Source of the DNA: Roseimicrobium sp. ORNL1
Lineage (GTDB): Bacteria; Verrucomicrobiota; Verrucomicrobiia; Verrucomicrobiales; Verrucomicrobiaceae
Direction: 5' to 3'
Assembly (NCBI RefSeq): GCF_011044495.1
Contig: NZ_CP049143.1
Span: 7,893,749 to 7,957,748 of the forward strand
DNA: 64,000 nucleotides
Position 1 is the stretch's first letter, and each line of letters starts with the position of its first letter. This document shows positions 19,301 to 27,438 of this stretch, piece after piece. The notes below the pieces were generated by a model that saw only the letters and a list, made by a program, of their open reading frames with translations, was not told the DNA's origin and did not search any database. A program made the position numbers and the translations under genes.

Positions 19301-20016
19301 CGCCGAGCGTGTTCAACTGGTTCCTGCCGGACTATGTGGTGCCAGGTCCGCTGGCGACCGCCGGTCTCAAGGCGCCAGAGCTGCAAGTGGCCACGGAATC
19401 GAATGTGGTGAATGTGATCAACGCCCACTACAACACCATCTTCACCTCGTATCCGCCGACGGTGAAGCCTGGTCGTGGATTGGATGACTACTTCAACCTG
19501 TCGAACTACCAGACGGGCGCGAGCGTGCAGCTTGCCATTCCCCAGTACGGTGTGGACAAGGGGTACTTCTCCGCCACCACGTTCGACTCCTCACCCGCTC
19601 CAGCGACGGCCCAGCCGAACGATCTGAACAACCAGCTCGATAACCTGATTCCCAAGTGGGATGAGCTGATTGCGCTGTACACCAACACCTACACCACCGT
19701 GCTGACCGCCCAGTATGCGCCGGCTGCGGTGCCTGCCACTCCAGGCACTACGCAGAAGCAGACTGCGCATGCGGAAGCGGTGAAGGCTGTTGTGGATCAG
19801 TGCGACATCCTCATGTCCGCCGGTTATCTGAAGGCGAAGTTCGGTGCCCTCGCCACGCCCAATCCACGGCAGGCTATCATTGATGGGTTGAACCTCATCG
19901 CCGCCAACAATCGTCACACCACTGACGCGACAAACTTCACCAATGATGCGCGAACCCGGTGCCGGAACGCCCTCTACCTCGTGGTCTCCACGCCGCAGGC
20001 CCTTGTTCTTAAATAA
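16357..20016 (+). CDS. DUF1800 family secreted protein with TSP3-like and CHRD domains
   Basis: 1219 residues from ATG 16357. A TTG 84 bp upstream would add a basic tail before the signal peptide MTRSSLLALLGVTSAIGLA, so it is not preferred. After cleavage near VQAS come Asp-rich calcium-loop repeats of thrombospondin type 3 character (DYNNDGYDDVW, DYDGDGYTNQAE, DTDGDGVSDWAE). Residues about 200-310 look like a beta-sandwich (Calx-beta-like). A CHRD-like domain follows (SQSASHLHAAPAT to YINVHTANYGSGEIRGNY, about 380-460). The C-terminal half is DUF1800 (PF08811): DIVRFLTQATYGPTPESVQE, RQRMALALSEIVVVSE, NYAREIMQLFSIGL, VARVFTGLSF-like and FVARLLIQRFTTSNPS-like segments. DUF1800 and DUF1501 genes are commonly paired, as here with 20049. 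The function is unknown; a calcium-bound exported protein is likely. Confidence 0.88.
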   Translation: MTRSSLLALLGVTSAIGLALPSVQASTDYNNDGYDDVWQHRHSVTVASFPLASDYDGDGYTNQAECVAGTDLRNSLDAPEITNSVISGTDIQVSIKTQTGKLYQLQSSAAPNGPTWTNEGTAITGNGAVMTVTVASGTGSKHYRFSVSDKDTDGDGVSDWAEAQMGTNPALASSPANASGGVATDADVLRSLMSFTTTVVTASAYEKENTNGRIRITRSFGTMPLTLSLTTSGNTVATKGSASSTDYTLKDGAGAALSASSFTVPSAATTFDVQIAPVVETPNVNEVPEMLRLTFRRVNGSVTVPVGSTQGVNIRDATNIDANRKLFVAYLGREGGAVTTATGLATLLLNGDNTVGEVNSTFSNLTSSQSASHLHAAPATDSAASGPIIESLELGQVTAHLYDVQAETVASWTTDQAALNALFGGFIYINVHTANYGSGEIRGNYTLSDGSINPPPAPPAPPAYGSAEWPTLTGTNLDRDIVRFLTQATYGPTPESVQEVKDLITANGGDAIAGYTAWINKQMDLAQTPSPSLQKLVQAADMEEFILRNNKPINAGNDPQFAGASFGWNTTTRTWTSSTIHQNNYPFQNNRRREWWTLVTQSKDQLRQRMALALSEIVVVSENDGTVQAYHYGQANYWDMLAANAFGNYRTLLEEVSYHPIMGIYLSHLKNQKATGTISPDENYAREIMQLFSIGLVQRHLNGALKLGNNGLPVNTYDQGDIAELARVFTGLSFGKRHISVANAPTYPTASTQRIGALEDNTNFFEGNGVRFWQGEWMNRMKMFDTYHDFNAKVLFNGKIGQKNIPARTNNATPESEGNADVIDALNTLAGNPASGTYDGHPNTPVFIARLLIQRFTTSNPSSAYLYRVASKYQDTKGNLGEVIKTILLDYEARSLSIADNTVAAGKPKEPILHFAHMHRVLKCYTGSPLVNLTTMPITFTNVQAPTTTAYELSEYNKFPANSVRFRWPDTQGAITQSPQRPPSVFNWFLPDYVVPGPLATAGLKAPELQVATESNVVNVINAHYNTIFTSYPPTVKPGRGLDDYFNLSNYQTGASVQLAIPQYGVDKGYFSATTFDSSPAPATAQPNDLNNQLDNLIPKWDELIALYTNTYTTVLTAQYAPAAVPATPGTTQKQTAHAEAVKAVVDQCDILMSAGYLKAKFGALATPNPRQAIIDGLNLIAANNRHTTDATNFTNDARTRCRNALYLVVSTPQALVLK

Positions 20017-20048
20017 ACCACGTTTCGCACCACTTATCTCCTCATTGT

Positions 20049-21680
20049 ATGAACATTCTCACTAGCCGCAAGAACGGTCCCAGTCGCCGTCAGTTCCTTG
20101 TGCAGACTGGCTGTGCCTCCATGGGCATCACCAGCCTGGTGAACACGATTGCGCACCTGAAGCTCATGCAGGGTGCGCTGAATGCGCAGGCTCCGCCCTC
20201 GGGTTACCGGGCGCTGGTCTGCGTGTTCCTGAACGGGGGCAATGACTCGAACAACATGCTCCTGCCCTTCAGCGGCACGGCACGCACGGATTATGAAGCA
20301 GGTCGCGGCATGCTCACCATCCCGGTGAATAATGCCACGGCCTCGCTGAATGCCCTGCAGCTCAATGCCACCAACATCGCTGACTGCGATCCGCTGGGCG
20401 GTTATCTTGGAACGCTGGGCGTGCATCCCAAGTTCAACCACATCAAGACCATGTTCGATGAAGGTGATGCTGCCTTCGTGGCGAATGTGGGCACGCTGAC
20501 GTATCCCGGCGTCACCCGTGCGAACTACAACACCGCGCCGAAGCCGCCGCAGCTCTACTCGCACTCTGACCAGCAGGTGCAGTGGCAGAGTTCCATTCCG
20601 GACAAGCCCTTCACCAGTGGCTGGGGGGGACGCATCGCGGACCTGCTGGATCCGCTGCACAATCCCTCCTCGGGGAATGCCTCCATGTCCATCTCGATCT
20701 CCGGGGTGAACAGCTTCCAGGTGAGCCCCACGGGCGTTGTCGCACCGTATGTGATGACGAGCGGCGGCCTCGTCAGCCTCTCGGGCTATGGCACCAACTA
20801 CACCAGTGCCGTGACCGACCCCAGCATCTTGTTCCAGGCTGCCAACTACAAGACCGCAGAAGCAGGGCGCCGTCTCCAGGCGTTTGAGAACATCCTCAAC
20901 ATGTCGCATGCGAGCCTCATGGAGAATGCCTACAACGGCGTGGCCATGAACGCCCGTCTCACGGAAGGCATGGTGGGCACGGCCCTCGTGCCCACGACGG
21001 GCACCACGGCAGGCACCACCACGCTCGATACGTACTTCAACAACGCCTTTGCTGGCACCGGGTTGAACGTGAACAATGACTTCACCAACCAGATGAAACT
21101 GGTGGCGCGGTTGATTGCGGGACGTGCGGCTCTGGGGAATACCCGCCAGATCTTCTTCGTCCAGCACGGGGGTTATGACACGCACATCGCGCAGATACCC
21201 GCCGGCAGCAATACCGCGGGTCACACGGGCCTGATGAACTATCTGAACTGCACGCTCAAGGGCTTTGCAGATGCCATCAAGGGACCGGAAGTGGGCAACC
21301 AGTGGGATAACGTGACGTCCTTCACGGCGTCCGACTTCACTCGTACCTTCACCGCGAACAAGACGGATGCGACTGCCGGCTCCGACCATGCCTGGGGTGG
21401 CCACACCCTGGTAATGGGCGGCTCCGTGAACGGTGCTCGTGTCTACGGCAAGTTCCCCGTGTTGAAGCTGGGCAACAGCGGCGATCCGAACACCATCGAC
21501 GCCACCTCGGCCAATCGCGGTCTCTGGATTCCCAGCACCCCGGTAGACCAGTACGCCGCCGTGCTGGGCCGCTGGCTGGGGGTGAGCGACTCGTCCCTGA
21601 GCGCCATCTTCCCGAACCTGAACCGCTTCGTGACGATCCCGAATATCATCTCGGGCAACATGAACTTCATGGGTGCATAA
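20049..21680 (+). CDS. DUF1501 family protein paired with DUF1800
   Basis: 543 residues. The N-terminus is a Tat-type leader (PSRRQFLVQTGCASMGITSL). The first core strand is YRALVCVFLNGGNDSNNMLL, with the GGND typical of the DUF1800-linked DUF1501 group. Later motifs are QIFFVQHGGYDTH and FTASDFTRTFTAN followed by GSDHAWGGH, which hold conserved Asp and His residues likely to form a metal site of the alkaline-phosphatase/sulfatase-like fold. The C-terminus has LGRWLGVSDSSLSAIFPNL. It begins 32 bp after the DUF1800 stop, so the pair is probably one transcript. It is followed by a secretion-related cluster. The biochemical role is unknown. Confidence 0.9.
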   Translation: MNILTSRKNGPSRRQFLVQTGCASMGITSLVNTIAHLKLMQGALNAQAPPSGYRALVCVFLNGGNDSNNMLLPFSGTARTDYEAGRGMLTIPVNNATASLNALQLNATNIADCDPLGGYLGTLGVHPKFNHIKTMFDEGDAAFVANVGTLTYPGVTRANYNTAPKPPQLYSHSDQQVQWQSSIPDKPFTSGWGGRIADLLDPLHNPSSGNASMSISISGVNSFQVSPTGVVAPYVMTSGGLVSLSGYGTNYTSAVTDPSILFQAANYKTAEAGRRLQAFENILNMSHASLMENAYNGVAMNARLTEGMVGTALVPTTGTTAGTTTLDTYFNNAFAGTGLNVNNDFTNQMKLVARLIAGRAALGNTRQIFFVQHGGYDTHIAQIPAGSNTAGHTGLMNYLNCTLKGFADAIKGPEVGNQWDNVTSFTASDFTRTFTANKTDATAGSDHAWGGHTLVMGGSVNGARVYGKFPVLKLGNSGDPNTIDATSANRGLWIPSTPVDQYAAVLGRWLGVSDSSLSAIFPNLNRFVTIPNIISGNMNFMGA

Positions 21681-21780
21681 TGGTTAGTTAGTTGGATATC
21701 ATGGGTATGGCAGACGTGCTGTCACTGCATGGGGCAGTGGCAGCACGCCAACCCAAAGAACAAGCGTCTTACTTGAGGGC

Positions 21781-22323
21781 ATGGCCATGGCGGGAGCGAA
21801 TTCATCATCCAGGACAAAGACTGTCGTTATCATTGTGGCACTCGTGGTAGTGCTGGGTGTCATCTGGAAATTCTTTCCGGATCCCAGTACGAAGTCCGGC
21901 GACAAGAGCCCCGGCGATGCGACTGCACAGAGCAAGGGAACGGTACTGCCGCCGCCACCGGGGCCGACGGTGCCCATTGAGATGCACGGGGCTGCGAATG
22001 AACTCTCTGACCTGGTCGCCAAGCCGGACCTGTCACCACAAGAGCGTCTGGAGGGCGTGGGGCAGCTGCTCTACGTGTACCGGCAGGGCTTTGGAGGCAA
22101 TCCCTCCGGGCTGAACGCAGACGTGGTGACCGCATTGCTGGGCATCAATGAAAAGCACACAGCGCTGCTGCCCAAGACCTGTGCCGCCATTCAGGATGGG
22201 GAGTTGGTGGATGGCTGGGGTACGCCGTATTGGTTTCACCCCATCACTTCAAAGCAGATGGAAGTGCGCTCGGCAGGACCGGATCGCGAACTTTTTACCA
22301 ACGACGATCTCACTCTCGAGTAG
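21781..22323 (+). CDS. Membrane-anchored protein with GspG-like pseudopilin C-terminal domain
   Basis: 180 residues (a second ATG six bases downstream is equally possible). After a short polar N-terminus, residues about 13-30 (VVIIVALVVVLGVIWKFF) are a transmembrane anchor. A Pro-rich linker follows. The C-terminal part (GWGTPYWFHPI, then VRSAGPDRELFTNDDL) matches the C-terminal fold of type II secretion major pseudopilins, which end in a GWG.P.....SAGPD...DD pattern. The usual prepilin leader (G followed by FTLIE) is missing, so it is not a standard GspG. It sits 8 bp before the TPR/thioredoxin gene and upstream of GspK/L/M/D. It may be a dedicated adaptor of that system. Confidence 0.7.
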   Translation: MAMAGANSSSRTKTVVIIVALVVVLGVIWKFFPDPSTKSGDKSPGDATAQSKGTVLPPPPGPTVPIEMHGAANELSDLVAKPDLSPQERLEGVGQLLYVYRQGFGGNPSGLNADVVTALLGINEKHTALLPKTCAAIQDGELVDGWGTPYWFHPITSKQMEVRSAGPDRELFTNDDLTLE

Positions 22324-22331
22324 ACTGCGGC

Positions 22332-24488
22332 ATGGATTTCAGCGTGCTCGCGTCCTGCTGCCTGCTGCTGCTGGCGTGTGTGTTATCGCCAGCGGCACTA
22401 TCCGCAGCAGGGAAGAGCGAGCCGGTGCAGTGCCTCTCCGCTCTCGCATGGCAGCGGGAGCAGGACTATGTGAAGCCTGCCAATGACGAGGCAGCGTTTC
22501 GCGGCGGGCCGTTTGCACTGCCGAAGCGCGAGGATGCGAAGCCGTTGCCGGCGGGACTGAGCCTTCCGGTCACCGCATCGATATCTCCATCTACTGCTGT
22601 CGATAAGGCGGAGGTGGAGTTACGCATCGCCGCAGGAGTGCGTGCGTTGCATGCGTTTGCGGATGGCGAAGCTGAGTGCTGGTTTCGCGATGCTGCACGG
22701 CTGGACCCGCAGTGTGCTGCAGCATGGCTGGGACTCGCCATGGCGAATGAGAAGCTGCCTTCGCGCGCGCTGTACTTCCTGGAAAAGGCCAAGGTCGCGC
22801 AGGCGCAAACGCCGCATGAGGGCGCGTGGATGGCCGCCTATGACACCTTCTTCCAGACCTCGAAGAGCGCGGACCTGCTGGAGCGTCTGGAGAAGCTGAG
22901 CGGTGAACTTCAGAAGCTGGCCGATGCTGAAGGCAAGGAGGACCGATGCGCTGCGAGCTTTGCGCTGCGTTATCGCATCATTCGGGCGAATATCGCCAGG
23001 ATACCGCTGTCGGACGCGCAGGAGATAGAGGAGAGATATGACGCATGGACCCGTGAAGAGGGTGGGGACGCGCTGGTGTTTTATCCGGTGCTGCTGTGGC
23101 TGAAGTTTGATGCTGCGAAGGCGGCGCAGCATACGAGGGCGCTCATTGAGAAGCATGGTGGCGCTGCCGCGTGGCGTCTTGCGGCGGAGCCCAAGCTGGC
23201 GCTGGGCAATTACAAAGAAGCTGCTGCGTGCTTGGGGGCTGCATTGTCCAAAGCCATGGAGGCTTCATCGGCATCTTCGTCGGAGAAGGAGACGACGATA
23301 CTGGAGTATGCGACGGCGCTGGCGTGGTGCCAGTTCCATGGCGGGCATCCGTCTCAGGCGGTTTCCCAGGCGTCGGAACTCGTGGGCCTTCCGCGCAAGC
23401 CGGGATTCACCGGCCTGGAAGCCGTGGATGATGCGGCTGAGAGTGGTTATCTGGGCGCGCTCCAGTTGCGTGCTCAGATGTGGATGGCCAGTGGCAACTG
23501 GGTGGCGCTGGCGGACGATGCCACGGCCGCAGCCGCGGATGCTGGAGAGAAAGGACTGCTGGTGCGTGCGCATCAGTACTACTGGGCAGCGCTTGCCTCT
23601 GCGGCCCTCAGTCGTGGCAAGGAGTGGCAGAGTGCGAAGGCGGACTTAGGCAAGGTGGCGGAGGAAATCGCGCGCACTCCTTATCTCACGCGGCATGCAG
23701 AGGTGGTGTCTGGTTATGTGCGTGGTGCAGAGGCGTTCGGCAATCTGGTCCAGGGGCGCATCACCCCCTTCATGAAGGATATTGCGCATGTGCCCGGGTT
23801 TGTGCTGGCTCCCTGGATGAGCAAGGCAGGTGCGGCCACGGCGGCGCAGGCGATGGTCGATAATGCGCTGAAGGAGCATCCGGGCTCGGAGCCCTTGTTG
23901 CACGTCGCGAGTGTGTTGAAGGCAAAGGGTTCGGTGCTGGATGAGGTTCAGGTCCCCGGGATCATTTATGGCCCCTATCACCGCGAATTGCCTGCACAGC
24001 CAGCTGTCTCATTGCCGGACAAGAGCGGTGCGGTGCATGCGCTGGCAGAGTTCAAGGGACGTCCCGTGCTGGTGATTTTCTTCCTGGGCCAGGGCTGTGC
24101 ACACTGCGTCGAGCAGTTGCAGAAGTTTCGTCCCTTGGTGGGAGCGTATGAGCAGGCCGGCATTCCCATCGTGGCCATCGGCACGGACAGTGTGGAGAAG
24201 CTCGCAGAGAGTCTCGGCCCGGGTCCGGAGCGCAACCCGGACCTGCCGTACCTGATTCTTTCTGATGAACCGATGGCCGCATTCAAGGCATGGAAGTGTT
24301 ATGACGAGTTTCTGCAGAAGCCACTGCACGGCACCTTTCTGCTGGATGCAGGTGGAAGTGTGTTGTGGAGTGATATCAGCCATGACCCTTATACACAGGC
24401 TTCATATTTGTTGGGGGAATGTCAGCGGTTGTTGAAGTTGCATGGTGTGGTTGATGGAGTGGTGGGTGTGGGGGCTGTGGGGAAGTAA
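22332..24488 (+). CDS. Secreted TPR-like protein with C-terminal thioredoxin/AhpC-like domain
   Basis: 718 residues from ATG 22332, chosen because it starts the signal peptide MDFSVLASCCLLLLACVLSP; longer upstream starts overlap the previous gene. The Ala-rich helical middle (about 95-560) has TPR-like pairs such as ECWFRDAARLDPQCAAAWLG and ALYFLEKAKVAQAQ. The C-terminus is a thioredoxin-fold domain of peroxiredoxin/TlpA type: VLVIFFLGQGCAHCVEQLQK with a CxxC (CAHC) active site, AGIPIVAIGTDSVEKL, and a GTFLLDAGGSVLWSDI strand. Such proteins act in extracytoplasmic thiol-disulfide chemistry. The gene ends just before a large inverted repeat. Neighbours suggest a role in folding substrates or components of the secretion system, which is inference. 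Confidence 0.8.
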   Translation: MDFSVLASCCLLLLACVLSPAALSAAGKSEPVQCLSALAWQREQDYVKPANDEAAFRGGPFALPKREDAKPLPAGLSLPVTASISPSTAVDKAEVELRIAAGVRALHAFADGEAECWFRDAARLDPQCAAAWLGLAMANEKLPSRALYFLEKAKVAQAQTPHEGAWMAAYDTFFQTSKSADLLERLEKLSGELQKLADAEGKEDRCAASFALRYRIIRANIARIPLSDAQEIEERYDAWTREEGGDALVFYPVLLWLKFDAAKAAQHTRALIEKHGGAAAWRLAAEPKLALGNYKEAAACLGAALSKAMEASSASSSEKETTILEYATALAWCQFHGGHPSQAVSQASELVGLPRKPGFTGLEAVDDAAESGYLGALQLRAQMWMASGNWVALADDATAAAADAGEKGLLVRAHQYYWAALASAALSRGKEWQSAKADLGKVAEEIARTPYLTRHAEVVSGYVRGAEAFGNLVQGRITPFMKDIAHVPGFVLAPWMSKAGAATAAQAMVDNALKEHPGSEPLLHVASVLKAKGSVLDEVQVPGIIYGPYHRELPAQPAVSLPDKSGAVHALAEFKGRPVLVIFFLGQGCAHCVEQLQKFRPLVGAYEQAGIPIVAIGTDSVEKLAESLGPGPERNPDLPYLILSDEPMAAFKAWKCYDEFLQKPLHGTFLLDAGGSVLWSDISHDPYTQASYLLGECQRLLKLHGVVDGVVGVGAVGK

Positions 24489-24500
24489 GCGTTTTGGAAT

Positions 24501-25022
24501 GGCCGCAAAAGAACGCAAAGGGCGCAAAAAGGTTGGAGTGGTGGGGATCGGGGTGGTTATGCGTAGTTTGTACGGTGGGTCTATTTTATGCGGTGTGTTT
24601 CAGCTTGGTGCGCGTCTCGTGAGATGAAAACACGATGGCGGGTGGTGTAGTCTTTTGGCGTGCCACCTTGCGCGCAGCGCCTTGGAATGCGTGTGCGAAG
24701 CACCGCTTTGAAAGAAGTGGTTTGGTGTTCTTGTTTCCTGATGGCTTCGATAGGAAAGTCGTGTGGTGTTGTGAGGTGGGCGGATGATGGATGTTGGTTG
24801 CGCAATAAGGGTGGGATATAACGAACTCGCTCCGTTCAAAGCGGTGCGTCGCACCGCACTCCAAGGCGCTGCGCGCAAGGTGGTGACTTGAGGAGACGCA
24901 TCAGACGACCAGTGCCGGTCATCTCACGAGACGTTTTGCGGAGTTCAGCAATGTGCGAGACCGACATGCTCGAGCTTCGAAGCCTGAATCCCTTTTTTGC
25001 GTTCTCTGCGTTCTTTTGCGGC
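24501..25022 (+). repeat. Large nested inverted repeat (dispersed palindromic element, copy A)
   Basis: Three nested pairs of arms fill the gap between the thioredoxin and gspK genes. Outer pair: 24502-24532 (GCCGCAAAAGAACGCAAAGG...) with 24991-25022, about 27 of 31 positions complementary. Middle pair: GTCTCGTGAGAT (24614-24625) with ATCTCACGAGAC (24921-24932), perfect. Inner pair: 24663-24712 with 24835-24883, about 50 bp and over 90% complementary. The inner arm contains CTTGGAGTGCGGTG followed by CACCGCTTTGAA, itself a hairpin, and the same core occurs in copy B at 47750-47984. No transposase gene is present. The spacer 24713-24834 has no gene. Confidence 0.88.
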
Positions 25023-25143
25023 TATTCCCTTCCGATGCTGCCTCCGCGTGCACCCCGCCCTGCACTCTCACATTTTCTCCATATGCAAAAGCAGTCCCGC
25101 CGTGGCATCATGCGGGTGCATTCTTATCAAGTCCTCGGACCGC

Positions 25144-26112
25144 ATGCATCTTTCCTTTTCACATCGAACCCTTTCGCATTCCGTGCCCCTGGCACGGGTG
25201 GCGGGTGCGCGTGGCTCGGCGTTGCTCATTGTGCTGTGGGTGGTGGCGCTGCTGTCATTCATGGTGTTCACCGCGGCGATGATTGTGCGGCAGGATGTGG
25301 AGACGACGTGGGCGCGGGAGTCTGTGCAGCGGGCGCGGCAGCTCGCGGAGATGGGGATTGCGGTGGCGGCGCACCCGGGGGTGAAGGCGACGGACCCGCT
25401 GCTGCGCGCGCAAGTGTCCTCGCGGGAGAGTTATGAGGCGCTACTGTCCACGGAGGAGTCGAGGTTGCATATCAATTCGCTGCTTACCGAGGAACGCCGC
25501 GCGCTGCTGGAGCGCGTGTTCGTGGGGTGGGGGCTGATGGAGTCAGACGCGGAGACGCTGGTGGACCGGCTGATGGACTGGGCGGACCAGGATGATTTCC
25601 AACGGCTGAAGGGTGCGGAGAAATCCCACTATCGCGACCTGGGCATCCCGGGGCGGCCATACAATCGGAAGATGCGCACGGTGGAGGAGATGTCGCTGGT
25701 GGATGGGATGGACATGCTCACGGCGGTGCGCCCGGATTGGCGGGACTGGGTGACCTTCCACGGGGGCGGGCAGCTGGACCTGAATGAGGCGCCAGCGGAG
25801 TTGATCGCGGTCTTTACAGGAGCGCCGCTGTCGCGGGCGCAGGGACTGGTGGCGCGTCGCTGGGGGCCGGATGGTCTGGCGCACACCTTGGATGACCTGA
25901 CCCTGACCTCGGTGGAGGAGGCGCTCGGGAGTCTGGGTGTGGGCGGTGGTGAGGCGGAGGCGCTCACGCCGATGCTGACGGTAAAGGGAAGCACGACGCG
26001 CATCCAGAGCACGGGCCGTGTGGGTGATTATGCGCGCACAGTCGTGGTGGTGGTGAACAAGAGTGGCGGTCGTCCGCAGATTCTTGAGTGGAAGGAACTC
26101 GTGACTGAATGA
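25144..26112 (+). CDS. gspK: Type II secretion system minor pseudopilin GspK-like
   Basis: 322 residues from ATG 25144; longer in-frame starts run into the upstream inverted repeat and are rejected. The N-terminal segment ARGSALLIVLWVVALLSFM is a prepilin-like hydrophobic helix after a short basic leader, without the usual Glu5, as in GspK. Characteristic GspK text follows: SRLHINSLLTEERRALLERV, LVDRLMDWADQDDF, GIPGRPYNRKMRTVEEMSLV and LDLNEAPAELIAVFTGAP. GspK caps the pseudopilus tip and has a helix-hairpin-helix-like (SAM-type) domain. It heads a run of secretion genes ending in gspD. It is preceded by the large palindromic element, so it may have its own promoter. Confidence 0.88.
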   Translation: MHLSFSHRTLSHSVPLARVAGARGSALLIVLWVVALLSFMVFTAAMIVRQDVETTWARESVQRARQLAEMGIAVAAHPGVKATDPLLRAQVSSRESYEALLSTEESRLHINSLLTEERRALLERVFVGWGLMESDAETLVDRLMDWADQDDFQRLKGAEKSHYRDLGIPGRPYNRKMRTVEEMSLVDGMDMLTAVRPDWRDWVTFHGGGQLDLNEAPAELIAVFTGAPLSRAQGLVARRWGPDGLAHTLDDLTLTSVEEALGSLGVGGGEAEALTPMLTVKGSTTRIQSTGRVGDYARTVVVVVNKSGGRPQILEWKELVTE

Positions 26113-26200
26113 GCGCTTATCACGACGTTACGAAGATGACACTTTTCCAGTAGGCTATGGACGCGGATTCCAGTAATATAGAAGGTTTCCTCTTACAGGC

Positions 26201-27436
26201 ATGGTTTCCCTCAAGTCGCAGTCCATTCGTATCCCCGGTGAGGAAGAGCGCGAGCTCTGGCTCAGCGACGCTGCGGGCGTGTGGAAACGCGCGGAGATCC
26301 CTGAGAGTCGTGGACCCGCAGGTGGAATGTGGGCTATCGAGTGCCTGGCACTGGATAGTGCGCCGTTCTGGAGCCTTTCCCCAAAAGGGGCGGATGTGAG
26401 CCTGGACGAGACGGCCGCACTGCACTGGGCGGCGCTGGGTCTGGAGGAGGATGCACACGGCCGTGCGTGGGCATGCTGGCATATTGACGACGAACGAGGC
26501 CAGACGCTGGCAGGCACGGCAGCTCTGACGGGGGCGCCGGGGGACCCGGCCGCAGGCGCAGGTACAGACTGGCAGGCGTGCATGCCGGAGGCGTTCGACG
26601 TGAGCGCGCGGTTTTTCGAGATTCCTTCGAGTGAAATGGCGGTGTGGAAGGAACTGGGCCGGTATGTGGTCGCATTCCAGCGGGGTGAGGGCGTGGTGCA
26701 TTTCTCGGTGTTGCAGAGCCGCGAGCTGAATGCGGATGCGGCGTGGGAGATTCGGGACCTGGCGCTCTCTCTGGAGGTGCGCGGATTCATTCACGCCCTG
26801 CATGGATGCCGCGTGTGGACCCACGCAGGGGATGCCTTCACCAGCACGCTGAAGGAGGCGCTCGGGGTGCGCGTGCGGTTGGAGACGAAACCGGCGCCGC
26901 AACTGCCCAAGGTGGAGGCGGACCTGCTGCCCCCGGAGATGGGCAGACTGCGTGAGGCGCGTGCCCAGCGGAAGCGTTTGGCGGGCTGGATTGCGATGGC
27001 GTGCCTGGCGTATGTGCTCTTCTTCGGAGGCTGGACGGGCCTGCTCTTCCTGCGTGAATCCAAGCTGGAGCGCACCAACGTGCGACAGGCGCAGCTGACT
27101 CCTGAGGTGGAGGCGGTGCGGCAGGCGCAGCAGCGCTGGTACGCGCTGGAGGCGGCGACGAATCGGGACCTGTATCCCGTGGAACTGTTTCATCAGATCG
27201 TGTCCATACTTCCACCGGATGGCATTCGCCTCACGGACTTCAGCCTGGATGAAGAGAAGATGGTGGTCGCAGGCGAGGCGCGCTCGGTGGAGCTGGCGAT
27301 GAGATTCGCGAACGACGTGAAAGCGAACCCGGTGCTGAGCCGGTACACGTGGATGTTCCCGCAGGAGACTGCGGGTCAGGATGAGCGCGCGCCCTTCCGC
27401 GGTGAGGGACACCTCAACGGAGGGAAGCTGCCCTGA
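26201..27436 (+). CDS. GspL/PilM-PilN-like inner-membrane secretion protein
   Basis: 411 residues from ATG 26201. The N-terminal part (about 1-250) looks like the degenerate actin-like domain of GspL/PilM (ECLALDSAPFWSLSPKGA, DETAALHWAALGLEEDA, VVAFQRGEGVVHFSVLQSRE). One transmembrane helix lies at about 262-285 (LAGWIAMACLAYVLFFGGW). The C-terminal periplasmic part has a coiled region and a ferredoxin-like fold typical of PilN/GspL (LFHQIVSILPPDGIRLTDFS, MVVAGEARSVELAMRFANDV). GspL links the cytoplasmic ATPase to the periplasmic platform. Its place between gspK and a GspM-like gene, with a 2-bp gap to the latter, fits the K-L-M-D order. Confidence in the family is moderate because sequence conservation is low. 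Confidence 0.65.
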   Translation: MVSLKSQSIRIPGEEERELWLSDAAGVWKRAEIPESRGPAGGMWAIECLALDSAPFWSLSPKGADVSLDETAALHWAALGLEEDAHGRAWACWHIDDERGQTLAGTAALTGAPGDPAAGAGTDWQACMPEAFDVSARFFEIPSSEMAVWKELGRYVVAFQRGEGVVHFSVLQSRELNADAAWEIRDLALSLEVRGFIHALHGCRVWTHAGDAFTSTLKEALGVRVRLETKPAPQLPKVEADLLPPEMGRLREARAQRKRLAGWIAMACLAYVLFFGGWTGLLFLRESKLERTNVRQAQLTPEVEAVRQAQQRWYALEAATNRDLYPVELFHQIVSILPPDGIRLTDFSLDEEKMVVAGEARSVELAMRFANDVKANPVLSRYTWMFPQETAGQDERAPFRGEGHLNGGKLP

Positions 27437-27438
27437 CC

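Noticed and set aside
17458..19428. A 656-codon open frame antisense to the DUF1800 gene
   Set aside because: It is a shadow of the real gene on the opposite strand with biased composition and no recognisable domain. The same applies to the long frames antisense to dnaK, groEL, gspD and the DUF1501 genes.
24501..25022. A complete insertion sequence
   Set aside because: There is no transposase frame between or near the arms; only non-coding palindromic DNA is present.
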